A DNA stretch of 64,000 bases from Flavobacterium sp. NG2 (GCF_034119845.1 NZ_CP139420.1:1652001-1716000); one strand, 5' to 3'; counted from the stretch's first letter, positions 8,472 to 18,340 are shown. Translations and numbers: made by a program. Notes: generated by a model not told the origin, from the letters alone.

Positions 8472-9201
8472 AATAAGGGTATTCAATCTTTGTCAAATAC
8501 AAACCATGAGCGGGGACTGAAAATCCAGCTTTTTCTCGGTTTTTTCCAATGATGATGTTTTCAAAATCCTCTAAATTGATTTTGTGCATACCAATATTTA
8601 CCAAAGTTCCCACAATTGCGCGCACCATATTTCTCAAAAAACGATTGGCTGATATGGTAAAAATAAGTTGGTTGTTTTCTTCTTTCCAGTAGGCCTCAAA
8701 AATCGTGCAATCAAAAGTGTTTACATCCGTATTGACTTTTGAAAAACATTGAAAATCGGTGTGATTTAAAAGAATTTTAGCTGCTTTGTTCATCAAATCG
8801 ACATCAAGTTTTTGATTTAGATACCAACTTTGTTCATGTGAAAAAGCGTCTTTAAAGTTATTTATATGATATTGATAAGTTCTCTTAGTAGCATCAAATC
8901 GTGAATGTGCTTCGTCGTCAACTTGTAAAACTTTATAAATAACAATGTCTTTTGGCAAATAAGAATTGAGTTTATAAACGAGCTTGTCGCCGTCAATAGG
9001 GGTGTTATAGTCAAAATGCGCATACATTTCGCGTGCATGAACACCTGTGTCTGTTCGGCCTGCTCCCATAATATTGATTTCAGTGCCTAGTATTACAGAT
9101 AAAGCCTTATTGAGTGTTTCTTGTACCGAAGCGGCATTGGGTTGGAATTGCCAACCGTGATAGTGCGTTCCGTTATAAGCTAGTTTTATAAAATATCTCA
9201 A
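8467..9201 (-). CDS. truA: tRNA pseudouridine(38-40) synthase
   Basis: TruA isomerises uridines 38-40 in the anticodon arm of tRNAs. The 244-aa protein has the catalytic Asp in GAGRTDTGVHA (D51) and the family's RNFLRNMVR-type motif (here NRFLRNMVRAIVGTL). A TTG start at 9201 (LRYFIKLAYNGT) is preferred over the longer TTG at 9231, because the -7 box TACCTTTG at 9229-9236 overlaps that longer start and known TruA proteins begin at this point. The 3' end runs into a heptanucleotide repeat tract. Confidence 0.92.
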   Translation of the reverse strand: MRYFIKLAYNGTHYHGWQFQPNAASVQETLNKALSVILGTEINIMGAGRTDTGVHAREMYAHFDYNTPIDGDKLVYKLNSYLPKDIVIYKVLQVDDEAHSRFDATKRTYQYHINNFKDAFSHEQSWYLNQKLDVDLMNKAAKILLNHTDFQCFSKVNTDVNTFDCTIFEAYWKEENNQLIFTISANRFLRNMVRAIVGTLVNIGMHKINLEDFENIIIGKNREKAGFSVPAHGLYLTKIEYPYL

Positions 9202-9228
9202 GTGTTTAGTCTCAAAGTTTAAGAGTTT

Positions 9229-9236
9229 CAAAGGTA
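9229..9236 (-). promoter_or_regulatory. truA -7 box
   Basis: The reverse strand reads TACCTTTG, an exact TAnnTTTG match, 28 bp before the preferred TTG start at 9201. It decides between the two candidate starts. Confidence 0.6.
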
Positions 9237-9368
9237 CAAAGTTTTTGTGTTGTGAAAAGGTTAAAATTTTCGGGTTACAAAGTCATAACGGTAAAGGAGT
9301 AAAGCGATCCAAATCTAATATATCTGATAAGTCAAAATAATTTTCTGCTTTCAGACTTTTCAACTTAG

Positions 9369-9376
9369 TATCTTTG
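9369..9376 (+). promoter_or_regulatory. -7 box of the YfcE-like gene
   Basis: TATCTTTG, an exact TAnnTTTG match, 37 bp before the ATG at 9413. A TTG inside this box opens a longer ORF, which is therefore unlikely to be the true start. Confidence 0.6.
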
Positions 9377-9412
9377 CGACTTAGAACCTTAGTGCCACAT
9401 GCCTTTTTTGAA

Positions 9413-9910
9413 ATGAAAAAAATCCTCTTACTTTCAGATACACATAGTCATATTGATGACACGATTTTAAAATACGTTGCTCAGGCCGATGAAGTTTGGC
9501 ATGCAGGAGATATTGGGGATTTGGCTGTGACTGATAGTTTGAAAAAACTAAAACCATTACGTGCCGTTTATGGAAATATTGATAATGCACAAGCTCGATT
9601 AGAATTTCCGTTACACAACCGTTTTATGTGTGAAGGGGTCGATGTGTGGATGACTCATATCGGGGGGTATCCTGGGAAGTATAATCCCAATATTCGTACT
9701 GAAATAACGGAAAATCCACCTAAGCTGTTTATTTGTGGACATTCCCATATTTTGAAGGTTCAGTTTGATAAAAAACTCAATTTATTGCATATGAATCCGG
9801 GAGCTTGTGGTAAAAGTGGTTTTCATCAAGTACGAACGATGTTGCGATTTGTTATTGATGGGGATAAGATTAAAGATTTAGAAATTGTAGAAATCGGGAA
9901 AAGAGTTTGA
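9413..9910 (+). CDS. YfcE/MJ0936-type metallophosphoesterase
   Basis: A 165-aa protein beginning MKKILLLSDTHSH, which is the first metal-binding motif (DxH). It is followed by HAGDIGD, YGNIDN, MTHIGGYP and CGHSHIL, the standard order of two-metal calcineurin-like phosphodiesterases of the YfcE/MJ0936 family. The physiological substrate is unknown. Start chosen at ATG 9413, which puts the DTH motif at the usual position. The stop at 9910 abuts the stop of the convergent histidine kinase gene (9911) with no space for a separate terminator. Confidence 0.9.
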   Translation: MKKILLLSDTHSHIDDTILKYVAQADEVWHAGDIGDLAVTDSLKKLKPLRAVYGNIDNAQARLEFPLHNRFMCEGVDVWMTHIGGYPGKYNPNIRTEITENPPKLFICGHSHILKVQFDKKLNLLHMNPGACGKSGFHQVRTMLRFVIDGDKIKDLEIVEIGKRV

Positions 9911-11608
9911 TTATTTTTTTTGAGCAATAGGTACTTTAATATGGATAGTAGTGCCTACGTTGATGGTTGATTTAATGCGAATTTTACCGTCCATATTTTT
10001 GATACGGGCACGAATTTGATTGAGTCCGAAACCTTCAATGATGTTGAATTTTTTGGTGTCAAAACCTCGGCCGTTGTCAATAATTTTTATTAATAATTCA
10101 TCTTTTTTTTCAATAAGATTTAATTGAGCTTGACTGGCATGACTGTGTTTGATAATGTTGTTTAAGAGCTCAGTGATGATGAAGTACATTTTTAATTCGA
10201 AATCTTCATTATACCTTTTTTTAATATTTATGGTACTTAAGTATTCAAATTGTAAATGGGAATTGGAGTTTTTTTCACATAAATCTTGAAGTGCGTAATA
10301 AAGTCCAAAACGTGTCAGTAAGGAAGGGATAAGTTCGTGTGAAAGGTCTCTTACTTTATCATGGGCTTCTTTTAAAATAGACTTAGTTTTACTTAATTCA
10401 TCGGATTGGATTTTATTTTTGGCATTAAAAACACTTAAATGCATATCTGCAGAGGATAATAAAGCACTGATATTGTCGTGTAAAAAAGAGGCTATTTTTT
10501 TGCGTTCAAGTTCCTGGCCGCTCACTGTAGCATTGATGATGTTACGTTGGATTTTGCTTTGAACGTCTTTAAGTTTGTTTTTTTGTTTCAATTTGGTGTT
10601 TTGAAAGAAAAAATAAAAAATAATAATAATGATAATCAAAGCAGAAATGATGATAATACTAATGCGTTTATTTCGGGTTTGATTTTCAATCATCAATTGC
10701 TCTTTGGTTTTGAATTTGGATTCAATGGTGTCGATTTCTCTTTTGTATTCATCGAGTTCTAAATTGATGCCAGCAACATTTGCTTTTTTTAGCTTGTCGT
10801 CATTGTTTATTTCTTTTGTAAGAGCATTGTAGCGTTCGAGATTCTCGAAAGCTTTTTGAAAGTTTTTAGTTTTAGAAAGGAATTTTGAATATTCTAAATG
10901 GGTAAAAGATAAATCGGATTTGTCACTTTCTTTTTGTCCAATGCGTATTGCTTTTTCAAAGTAACCTATGGCTTTTTGAGAGTTATTGTAATGACTGTGA
11001 TACATTCCATTTAACATGTTCAGGGCGACATCAGTATTTGAATTCCCATGTTTAGGATGGTATTTGTTGATGAAATTTAAATAGGGTAAGCCATTTTCAA
11101 ATTGACCAATATCAAAATAAGCCCAAGTGATGTTCAGTTTGGTAAAGATAATTTGTGAGGAATCTTTAATTTTATTGGAAAATGAAAGTGATTTTTTGTA
11201 GTGATAAATTCCTTTTTTGTATTCTTTTTTGTCAAAGCAATAGATGTTTGCTAAATTGTTATTGAGCCAATTTTTTAATTTATTGTTGTTTGTCCGTTCT
11301 GCATAAAACAGTCCCTTTTTATAATAGAAAAAAGCTTTTTCAAATTCAGTAAGTTGGTCAAAATTGGCTGCAATGGTGTTGTATGAATTGGCAATTAGGT
11401 TGTCGTCATTTAAGGCGATTGCTTCTTTTAGAGCTTGTCTTGATTTAATTAATGACTCTTCATGTTTTCCTTCAAGCATTAACTTTGTAGCATGCTTAAC
11501 ATCTGCTTCTGCTTTTTGTTTTAAAATGGAGTCGTTTTGTGAAAATGAAATAGTACTAGAGAGAACTAGTAGTAGAAATAGGAAAAGTGTATTTCTAATT
11601 GATTTCAT
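9911..11608 (-). CDS. TPR-containing sensor histidine kinase (NarX/LiaS-type)
   Basis: A 565-aa protein. A signal peptide or first TM segment is at residues 5-23, a TPR-rich periplasmic region at about 35-290, a single TM segment at 316-335 (an Ile run), then a HisKA_3-type dimerisation domain with the phosphoacceptor in SFLHDNIS (H377), and a HATPase with the N-box ELLNNIIKHS and G-box DNGRGFD. It should autophosphorylate and pass phosphate to the response regulator encoded just upstream (11648-12310). Periplasmic TPR repeats as the sensor domain are typical of Bacteroidota kinases of this class. The signal is unknown. Confidence 0.88.
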   Translation of the reverse strand: MKSIRNTLFLFLLLVLSSTISFSQNDSILKQKAEADVKHATKLMLEGKHEESLIKSRQALKEAIALNDDNLIANSYNTIAANFDQLTEFEKAFFYYKKGLFYAERTNNNKLKNWLNNNLANIYCFDKKEYKKGIYHYKKSLSFSNKIKDSSQIIFTKLNITWAYFDIGQFENGLPYLNFINKYHPKHGNSNTDVALNMLNGMYHSHYNNSQKAIGYFEKAIRIGQKESDKSDLSFTHLEYSKFLSKTKNFQKAFENLERYNALTKEINNDDKLKKANVAGINLELDEYKREIDTIESKFKTKEQLMIENQTRNKRISIIIISALIIIIIIFYFFFQNTKLKQKNKLKDVQSKIQRNIINATVSGQELERKKIASFLHDNISALLSSADMHLSVFNAKNKIQSDELSKTKSILKEAHDKVRDLSHELIPSLLTRFGLYYALQDLCEKNSNSHLQFEYLSTINIKKRYNEDFELKMYFIITELLNNIIKHSHASQAQLNLIEKKDELLIKIIDNGRGFDTKKFNIIEGFGLNQIRARIKNMDGKIRIKSTINVGTTIHIKVPIAQKK

Positions 11609-11647
11609 AAATGAAGGGTATCTTGCCGGTTTTTTAGAACTAGGGAT

Positions 11648-12310
11648 TTAATCCGTGATTAAATTATTTTTAATAGCAAATTTTACAATACTTATAGTGT
11701 TTTTGGCTTTTAGTTTTTTGAGGATGTTTTTTCGATGTGTTTCAACAGTGTTGACACTGATGGATAATATTTCACTCATTTCCTTGCCGCTATATTCTAA
11801 AGATATTAACGTGATGATTTCAATTTCACGTTCGGTTAATGATTTTGCAATGGTATTTTTTTGTTTAATTGAATTAGGGATATTTTGTGTCGCTTTTGCA
11901 AAAATACTTTCCCTTACTAAATCACAATAATATTTTTCTCCATTATGAACGGACTGAATTGCTTCAACAATGTTTTCACTCGCAGATCGTTTGGATAAAT
12001 AACCTGAAGCGCCAAGATTCATGACTTCTTTAATGATTTTTAAATCGTCATAGCTTGATAGAATAATTACTTTGCAAGGGAATCCTTTTTCGTTAAATTC
12101 TTTAAGTACTTCTAGACCATCTTTTTTAGGCATACTAATATCAAGAATGAGAATATGTGTTTTATTTGCTTTGACATCATCATAAAGTGTAGTTCCGTCC
12201 AAAGAAAATCCCACTACATCATAGTTTGAAATAGTGTTAAGTAAGTTTTTCATACCATCGATTAAGACATGATGGTCATCAGCTAAGTGAATGCGTATTT
12301 TTTCTTCCAT
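11648..12310 (-). CDS. LuxR/NarL-family response regulator
   Basis: A 220-aa regulator. The receiver domain has the acidic pair D11-D12, phosphoacceptor D57 (LILDISM) and the conserved Lys near 106. A C-terminal LuxR-type helix-turn-helix starts at about 155 (LTEREIEIITLIS, then SVNTVETHRKNILKKL). The gene is 39 bp upstream of the TPR histidine kinase on the same strand, so the two form a two-component system. Targets cannot be deduced. A TAnnTTTG box precedes it at 12330-12337. Confidence 0.93.
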   Translation of the reverse strand: MEEKIRIHLADDHHVLIDGMKNLLNTISNYDVVGFSLDGTTLYDDVKANKTHILILDISMPKKDGLEVLKEFNEKGFPCKVIILSSYDDLKIIKEVMNLGASGYLSKRSASENIVEAIQSVHNGEKYYCDLVRESIFAKATQNIPNSIKQKNTIAKSLTEREIEIITLISLEYSGKEMSEILSISVNTVETHRKNILKKLKAKNTISIVKFAIKNNLITD

Positions 12311-12329
12311 TTTCAGGATATGATTTCTT

Positions 12330-12337
12330 CAAATTTA
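12330..12337 (-). promoter_or_regulatory. -7 box of the two-component operon
   Basis: The reverse strand reads TAAATTTG, an exact TAnnTTTG match, 20 bp before the response regulator ATG. No TTG was seen at -33. Confidence 0.5.
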
Positions 12338-12506
12338 GTAAAATAAACGCTATGATTATCTAGGGATTTGTACTATTTCGAGAATGAGTATTATGAAATT
12401 AGTTGTTCTAATGTGTGCTTTTTAGTGTAATAGTCTGGTATTGAGATTGAAATAGTGGAATTTTGAGAGGAAATTAAAGTAGGTTCTGCAATCTTTGGAT
12501 ACAAAA

Positions 12507-12532
12507 AAACCCGAATCATATGATTCGGGTTT
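12507..12532 (-). terminator. Terminator of the DUF4293 gene
   Basis: AAACCCGAATCA (12507-12518) pairs with TGATTCGGGTTT (12521-12532), with a T run following on the reverse strand. Confidence 0.85.
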
Positions 12533-12562
12533 CCTTCGCACTAATAAACTAAGTTTATAGGT

Positions 12563-12976
12563 TTATCTCAATCTATCCACAGATTTTACAAGATCTTCGT
12601 CCTTTTTGATGGCCTTATTAGCAAGTACTAATAATACGATAGTGACAATAGGAAGAAACATCCCAATACCTTTCTCTGAAACGAATACCGTTTCTCCAGA
12701 TAAGTTTAGCGAACGATATACAAACAATCCTAATAAAATTAAATTTAATATGATATTCAATCTGCCTAGTACAAATTGAGTTTGTCTTTTTTTATACGAT
12801 ATGATACTGATGATGCTAAGCGTTGTACTTAGTCCTAATAAAACAACATAAAGTTGACTTTGCATAAAATAGAAATTTTCACCATTATTTAATGTCCATA
12901 AAGGAAAAATAAAAGGTAAGATTCCTGTCGTTACAAAGGCAAGTAGTAGGTATATGGTTTGTATTCTTTGTATCAT
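12563..12976 (-). CDS. DUF4293 family membrane protein
   Basis: A 137-aa protein with four predicted TM helices (about residues 5-25, 40-60, 70-90 and 103-122), starting MIQRIQTIYLLLAF. This N terminus is characteristic of DUF4293, a family restricted to Bacteroidota. It lies divergently upstream of rho, an arrangement I recall as common in Flavobacteriia. Function unknown. Confidence 0.8.
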   Translation of the reverse strand: MIQRIQTIYLLLAFVTTGILPFIFPLWTLNNGENFYFMQSQLYVVLLGLSTTLSIISIISYKKRQTQFVLGRLNIILNLILLGLFVYRSLNLSGETVFVSEKGIGMFLPIVTIVLLVLANKAIKKDEDLVKSVDRLR

Positions 12977-13160
12977 TTATTCAAAAATTGTGTCACAAAA
13001 ATATATTTTCTTTTTTAAAAATACTATTGTATCATTAAATTTTATTCGTATTATTGCATAACAATACCGTAAGCACTTCATACTGCGGTCTATTCAAAGT
13101 TATAAAAAATACTACCTATCTTTTTTGTGTTTCCAAATTAATTAAATTCAAAGAACATTC

Positions 13161-14900
13161 ATGTTTGAAATTTCTGCATTAAAAGAAATGAAGCTTGCTG
13201 AGCTTCAAGAAATAGCAAAAGCTGCTAAAACAATAAAATTCAATGGTGTAAAAAAAGAGACCCTAATTGGTCTTATTTTGGAACATCAAGCTTCAAATAA
13301 CGCTAACTCAGTTCCTGATGTTAAAGCGGAAGCAGCTACGGAAGCTGAAAAATCTAAAAGGGTACGTATACAACCTGCGAAAAAGGTGGCTATTCAAAAA
13401 GCAGGGAATAAACCAGCAGTTGCAAAAGAGGTTTCTAATGCTGAAACTGCACCGATTGTAGAAACTGAGGTAGTGAATGAGGGAGAGGCAAAAAAAGATT
13501 CGAATGAGGAATCTGTTGATTCGACTAGAAAAGGACCTAAAATTGTAAAATTTAGTAAGTCGGCATACGAAAAGAAAATAGCATTAAAGAAAGAGAAAGA
13601 AGAAACTAAGGTGGTTTCTAATGAAGGTGAAGAGGTAGCTGAAAACACTGCTTCGGAAGTTGCTGAAACGACTGTTTCTGCTAAAAAGAATAACCCTAAT
13701 CAAGCTAATAAGCAAAATCAAAATCAAAACCAAAATCCTAATTTTAAAAACAAGAAAAATAATTTTAGAGATGCTGATTTTGAATTTGATGGAATAATTG
13801 AAAGTGAAGGAGTATTGGAAATGATGCCTGATGGCTATGGTTTCTTACGTTCTTCGGATTATAATTACTTAGCTTCTCCAGATGATATTTATTTGTCAAC
13901 TTCGCAAATTCGTTTGTTTGGATTAAAAACAGGGGATACTGTAAAAGGAGTGGTAAGACCTCCGAAAGAAGGCGAGAAATTTTTCCCTTTAGTTCGTGTA
14001 CTTAAGATTAATGGTCATGATCCTCAAGTAGTACGTGATAGAATATCATTTGAGCATTTAACGCCCGTTTTTCCTTCTGAAAAATTCAAATTGGCCGAAA
14101 GACAAAGTACTATTTCAACTCGAATTATCGATTTGTTTTCTCCAATAGGAAAAGGACAACGTGGTATGATTGTAGCACAGCCTAAAACGGGTAAAACTAT
14201 GTTGCTGAAAGAAATTGCGAACGCAATTGCAGCCAATCATCCAGAGGTGTATTTAATCGTGTTGCTTATTGACGAACGTCCAGAGGAGGTTACAGATATG
14301 CAACGTTCTGTACGTGGAGAAGTAATTGCTTCTACTTTTGATAGAGAGCCTCAAGAACATGTAAAAATTGCAAATATCGTTCTAGAAAAATCAAAAAGAT
14401 TAGTAGAATGTGGGCATGATGTAGTGATTCTATTAGATTCTATTACACGTTTAGCTCGTGCATATAATACGGTTCAACCAGCGTCTGGAAAGGTTTTGAG
14501 TGGAGGTGTTGATGCTAATGCTTTACAGAAACCAAAACGCTTTTTTGGAGCGGCTAGAAATGTAGAGAATGGTGGTTCGTTGAGTATTATCGCAACTGCT
14601 TTGACTGAAACAGGTTCTAAAATGGATGAGGTTATCTTTGAGGAATTCAAAGGAACAGGAAATATGGAATTGCAATTGGATCGTAAAATTGCTAACAAAC
14701 GAATTTTCCCTGCGATTGACTTGACGTCTTCTAGTACTCGTCGTGATGACATGCTTTTGGATGAGAATACTTTACAAAGAATGTGGATTATGCGTAAGTA
14801 TTTGTCAGATATGAATCCAATAGAAGCAATGGACTTTATTAATGATCGTTTTAGAAAAACCAGAAATAATGAAGAGTTTCTAATTTCTATGAATGACTAA
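13161..14900 (+). CDS. rho: Transcription termination factor Rho
   Basis: A 579-aa ATP-dependent RNA helicase that ends transcription of untranslated RNA. The Rho N-terminal helical domain is at residues 5-40 ([14 protein letters not shown]). A low-complexity Lys/Glu/Asn/Gln-rich insert follows at about 45-205, ending in an Asn-Gln tract. The cold-shock-like RNA-binding domain is at 210-285 ([12 protein letters not shown]). The RecA-like ATPase carries Walker A PKTGKT (P341-T346), the Walker B region [16 protein letters not shown] and the arginine-finger region. The insert accounts for the length beyond the roughly 420 aa of E. coli Rho and is usual in Bacteroidota. Confidence 0.97.
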   Translation: MFEISALKEMKLAELQEIAKAAKTIKFNGVKKETLIGLILEHQASNNANSVPDVKAEAATEAEKSKRVRIQPAKKVAIQKAGNKPAVAKEVSNAETAPIVETEVVNEGEAKKDSNEESVDSTRKGPKIVKFSKSAYEKKIALKKEKEETKVVSNEGEEVAENTASEVAETTVSAKKNNPNQANKQNQNQNQNPNFKNKKNNFRDADFEFDGIIESEGVLEMMPDGYGFLRSSDYNYLASPDDIYLSTSQIRLFGLKTGDTVKGVVRPPKEGEKFFPLVRVLKINGHDPQVVRDRISFEHLTPVFPSEKFKLAERQSTISTRIIDLFSPIGKGQRGMIVAQPKTGKTMLLKEIANAIAANHPEVYLIVLLIDERPEEVTDMQRSVRGEVIASTFDREPQEHVKIANIVLEKSKRLVECGHDVVILLDSITRLARAYNTVQPASGKVLSGGVDANALQKPKRFFGAARNVENGGSLSIIATALTETGSKMDEVIFEEFKGTGNMELQLDRKIANKRIFPAIDLTSSSTRRDDMLLDENTLQRMWIMRKYLSDMNPIEAMDFINDRFRKTRNNEEFLISMND

Positions 14901-14902
14901 TT

Positions 14903-14930
14903 AAGTTAGAAGTTAGAAGTTAGAAGTGGG
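14903..14930. repeat. Heptanucleotide repeat AAGTTAG x3 + AAGTGGG
   Basis: Three perfect AAGTTAG units and one AAGTGGG unit directly after the rho stop codon. On the opposite strand they read CTAACTT/CCCACTT, the same two unit types as the tract at 8430-8471. Confidence 0.85.
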
Positions 14931-14967
14931 GCAGGTTGCCATCCCTGAAAATTTAATTATAAAATAT

Positions 14968-15007
14968 AGCATAAAAAAAATCCTCGATTCGAGGATTTTT
15001 TTATGCT
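14968..15007. terminator. Bidirectional terminator (rho / RsmB-like)
   Basis: An almost perfect palindrome: AGCATA, A-run, ATCCTCGA, then TCGAGGAT, T-run, TATGCT. It serves the convergent ends of rho and the methyltransferase gene. Confidence 0.93.
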
Positions 15008-15035
15008 AAACTTCTAATTCTAACTTTTAACTTTT
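15008..15035. repeat. Degenerate heptanucleotide tract at the RsmB-like 3' end
   Basis: AACTTCT, AATTCTA, ACTTTTA and ACTTTTC repeat with a 7-bp period. The tract contains the stop codon (15020-15022) and last codons of the methyltransferase gene. Related to the tracts at 8430 and 14903. Confidence 0.55.
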
Positions 15036-16240
15036 CGTTCTAATAAAGCCATATAGAAACCGTCAAAACCAGACTCGTGAGCTAGTATTTTATGGTCTTT
15101 AATAAAAGTGAATTCTTTACCTATATCAGTAGTTAAAAAGCGCTCAACTTGTTCTTGATTTTCCGATGGAAGGACCGAGCAAGTTGCGTACACTAATTTT
15201 CCGCCTGGTTTAACAATTTTAGAATAACTTTCTAAAACCTCTGACTGAATTTTACGAATGTTATCGATGAATTCAGGTTTCAATTTCCATTTAGCGTCTG
15301 GGTTTCTTTTTAGAACACCTAAACCACTACAGGGAGCATCAATCAAAACTCGGTCAGCAGTTCCGTGCAATCTTTTGATTACTTTAGTGCTATCGATTAT
15401 ACGGTATTCAATATTGAAAACACCATCACGTTTTGCTCTAATTTTTAATTGCTTCAATTTGCTTTCATACAAGTCCATCGCAATTAATTGCCCTTTGTTT
15501 TCCATCAAAGCCGCAATGTGTAATGATTTTCCACCTGCACCCGCACAAGTATCAACTACTCTCATTCCTGGTTTTACATCTAGGTAGCTTGCTACTAATT
15601 GTGAATTAGCATCTTGAACCTCAAAGAAACCTTGTTTGAAAACATCAGTCATAAAGACATTTGCTCTTTCTTTAAGTACTAGAGCTTCCGGTTGGTCAGG
15701 TAAGGCTTCAGTTTCGATATCTAAGTCCATTAATACGGCCCTTAAATTTTCTTTTGTAGTCTTTAGAGTGTTGGTTCTTAGAATTACTTTGGCAGGTTGA
15801 TTTTGAGCAGCAATTTCTTTTGCCCAAACCTCTTCACCTAATTCTTTAACACCAAGTTCGTCCATCCAATCAGGAATAGATTCTTTGATAGCTCTTGTTT
15901 TTGATAATTCGTCAAAACGCCCTTTGATTTTTCTCTCAGGAGTTCCTTCTAGTTGACGCCAATCTGGAATTGGGTAGCCTCTTAATACGGCCCAAACAGA
16001 AAACATTCTCCATAAATTATCGCGGTCAAAAGGTTCTTTGACCTCGGCAACTTCGGCATATAATCGTTTCCAACGTACGATTTCGTAGATGGTTTCGGCA
16101 ACAAATTTACGATCGGAACTTCCCCATCTTTTGTCCTTTTTTAATGCTCTTGCAACCACTTTATCGGCATATTCTCCTTCGTTAAAAATAGCGTTTAAGG
16201 AGTCAATAGTGGTATATACTAAATTTCTATGTAATCTCAT
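15020..16240 (-). CDS. RsmB/NOP-family RNA m5C methyltransferase
   Basis: A 406-aa protein. The N-terminal NusB/RsmB-like helical part is at residues 1-150. The SAM-binding Rossmann domain has motif I VDTCAGAGGKSLH (near 236), motif IV IDAPCSGLGVL (Cys in PCSG) and motif VI YATCSV (catalytic TCS Cys). It should methylate C5 of cytidine in rRNA or tRNA; whether the target is 16S C967 (RsmB) or another site is not decidable here. It is convergent with rho and shares its terminator. Confidence 0.9.
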   Translation of the reverse strand: MRLHRNLVYTTIDSLNAIFNEGEYADKVVARALKKDKRWGSSDRKFVAETIYEIVRWKRLYAEVAEVKEPFDRDNLWRMFSVWAVLRGYPIPDWRQLEGTPERKIKGRFDELSKTRAIKESIPDWMDELGVKELGEEVWAKEIAAQNQPAKVILRTNTLKTTKENLRAVLMDLDIETEALPDQPEALVLKERANVFMTDVFKQGFFEVQDANSQLVASYLDVKPGMRVVDTCAGAGGKSLHIAALMENKGQLIAMDLYESKLKQLKIRAKRDGVFNIEYRIIDSTKVIKRLHGTADRVLIDAPCSGLGVLKRNPDAKWKLKPEFIDNIRKIQSEVLESYSKIVKPGGKLVYATCSVLPSENQEQVERFLTTDIGKEFTFIKDHKILAHESGFDGFYMALLERKVKS

Positions 16241-16257
16241 TTTAATTAATTGAGCCG

Positions 16258-16265
16258 CAAAGGTA
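16258..16265 (-). promoter_or_regulatory. -7 box of the RsmB-like gene
   Basis: The reverse strand reads TACCTTTG, an exact TAnnTTTG match, 18 bp before the ATG at 16240. Confidence 0.55.
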
Positions 16266-16330
16266 GTATTAATTGATTTGAAAGTTTAATTTTTAAATAC
16301 TGAATGTTGAAATAATCTTTTATGAACAAA

Positions 16331-16357
16331 AAAAACACTGTTTTGAACAGTGTTTTT
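16331..16357 (-). terminator. Terminator of kup
   Basis: AAAAACACTG (16331-16340) pairs with CAGTGTTTTT (16348-16357) and lies 22 bp after the kup stop. Confidence 0.85.
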
Positions 16358-16378
16358 TGTATTGAGATATTGTATTGA

Positions 16379-18340
16379 TTATTCTACACGAGTAAGTCCA
16401 ACGATTTCTGGAGCATGAAGCACCATTGGAAATTTTTCTATTTTCACAGAACTACTATCTAAACCAAAGGCTCTTTCTTCGGATAAACTTAGTTTTTTGA
16501 TAAAGAAATAAGAGTTCATTACTATTTTTTCATACCATCTTAAGTCGCTATCGTTAGAAAGGAATTTCTCTGATAAAACAAATTTAAAGTCTCCTAAGAT
16601 GTTGTTTTTATTCAAAGATTCATATCTGCTGGTGATATCTACTTCGCCGTTATGAACCATGTCTTTGATTACCTCTTTAAACATAAGGTTAATTTTGGTT
16701 GGTTCTCTAAAGCCTAAGTTAAAATCGATACGGTATAAATCGTCCTTTAAGATTTCGGTAACACGATATTCTGTTTTATAAGGTTCTGATAAGATATTTA
16801 CATGTACAAACCAATAAATGTCGGCTCTTTTAGGCCTTTTTTGGAGGATAGAATACATTACTTTTTCCTCAATTTCATCGGAGCGATTGGCATTGGTCAT
16901 ATAAACCAAATGGGTTGCGTATTTTGGAATGGTTAAATCGGCACTTAGTTCTGATAATACTTTTTTATAATCTTCAATTTTGACAATTTTAGTATAGCTT
17001 TTATTGATTTTTTTAGCCATAAACCAAATAGTCATTACTGATATCAGAATCATTGCGATTATCAAGGTAACATAACCTCCCTCGGCAAATTTGGTTACAT
17101 TGGCAATGAAGAAACTAAATTCAATTAAGATGTAGATTGTTATCAATGGAACCATAAAGTATAATTTTACCCTTTTCATAATTAAATAAAAATTGAGTAA
17201 AATAGTGGTCATAATCATGCATAGAACAATGGCTAATCCATATGCATGCTCCATGTTACTTGATTCTTCAAAGTGAATAACAATGCCCACACATCCTAAA
17301 AATAATAACCAGTTGATAGAAGGAATGTATAGTTGTCCTTTTAATTCTGTTGGATATTTTATTTTTACTTTTGGCCAAAAATTTAATCTCATGGCTTCGT
17401 TTATCAGCGTAAAAGAGCCACTGATTAAGGCTTGAGATGCAATAACAGCTGCAAGTGTTGCAATCACAATTCCAAAAGGTTTGAACCAATCGGCCATGAT
17501 AAGGTAAAAAGGGTTTCCGTTTTGACCTCCTAATGATTGCAATGTTTCGCCTTCATGATGAATAAGAAACGCCGCCTGTCCAAAATAATTCAACAGCAAA
17601 GTCATTTTTACAAAAATCCAACTAATTCGGATGTTTTTACGCCCGCAGTGACCCATGTCTGAATACAATGCTTCAGCTCCTGTAGTACATAAGAAAACCA
17701 GTCCTAAAACAAAAAAACCTTCGGGATGTATGTTTAATAGATGGTAAGCGTAGTAAGGGTTGAATGCTTTAACTACTTCGGGATGTTTTGATATTTGAAT
17801 TAATCCAAGAATACCTAACATACTGAACCAAATAAGCATCATGGGAGCGAAAAATTTACCCACTAGTTTGGTTCCGAATTGTTGAATGGTAAATAAGACT
17901 AGTAAAATCCCGATTACAATTGGGATGGTATTTATTTCAGGGTAGAATGTTTTAATTCCTTCGACAGCAGAGGATACTGAGATAGGAGGGGTGATGATAC
18001 CGTCAGCCAATAACGCACTTCCTCCAATAATCGCGGGGACAATAAGCCATTTAATTTTAGTTTTTTTAACCAAAGCATAAAGGGCAAAAATCCCTCCTTC
18101 GCCGTGATTATCAGCACTTAAAGTTATCCAGACATATTTGATTGTAGTTTGTAGGGTTAGTGTCCAGAAAACACAAGAGATACCTCCTAAGACAATATCC
18201 GTATTAATGGTATGGTCGCCTAGAATGGCTTTCATAACATACAGAGGTGAAGTTCCTATATCTCCGTAAATAATACCTAATGTTATTAATAAACCACCTA
18301 ATGTTAATTTAGAATGTAAATCCCTATGCGATGTGCTCAT
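16379..18340 (-). CDS. kup: Low-affinity K+ uptake transporter Kup
   Basis: A 653-aa inner-membrane K+/H+ symporter of the KUP/HAK/KT family. The start LGGLLITLGIIYGDIGTSPLYVM is shown here by its key GDIGTSPLY motif (near residues 24-32). About twelve TM helices follow to residue 450, including GGSALLADGIITPP and FLCTTGAEALYSDMGH, then a 200-aa cytoplasmic tail. Length and motifs are normal. It is monocistronic, with a TAnnTTTG box at 18362-18369 and its own terminator. Confidence 0.96.
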   Translation of the reverse strand: MSTSHRDLHSKLTLGGLLITLGIIYGDIGTSPLYVMKAILGDHTINTDIVLGGISCVFWTLTLQTTIKYVWITLSADNHGEGGIFALYALVKKTKIKWLIVPAIIGGSALLADGIITPPISVSSAVEGIKTFYPEINTIPIVIGILLVLFTIQQFGTKLVGKFFAPMMLIWFSMLGILGLIQISKHPEVVKAFNPYYAYHLLNIHPEGFFVLGLVFLCTTGAEALYSDMGHCGRKNIRISWIFVKMTLLLNYFGQAAFLIHHEGETLQSLGGQNGNPFYLIMADWFKPFGIVIATLAAVIASQALISGSFTLINEAMRLNFWPKVKIKYPTELKGQLYIPSINWLLFLGCVGIVIHFEESSNMEHAYGLAIVLCMIMTTILLNFYLIMKRVKLYFMVPLITIYILIEFSFFIANVTKFAEGGYVTLIIAMILISVMTIWFMAKKINKSYTKIVKIEDYKKVLSELSADLTIPKYATHLVYMTNANRSDEIEEKVMYSILQKRPKRADIYWFVHVNILSEPYKTEYRVTEILKDDLYRIDFNLGFREPTKINLMFKEVIKDMVHNGEVDITSRYESLNKNNILGDFKFVLSEKFLSNDSDLRWYEKIVMNSYFFIKKLSLSEERAFGLDSSSVKIEKFPMVLHAPEIVGLTRVE

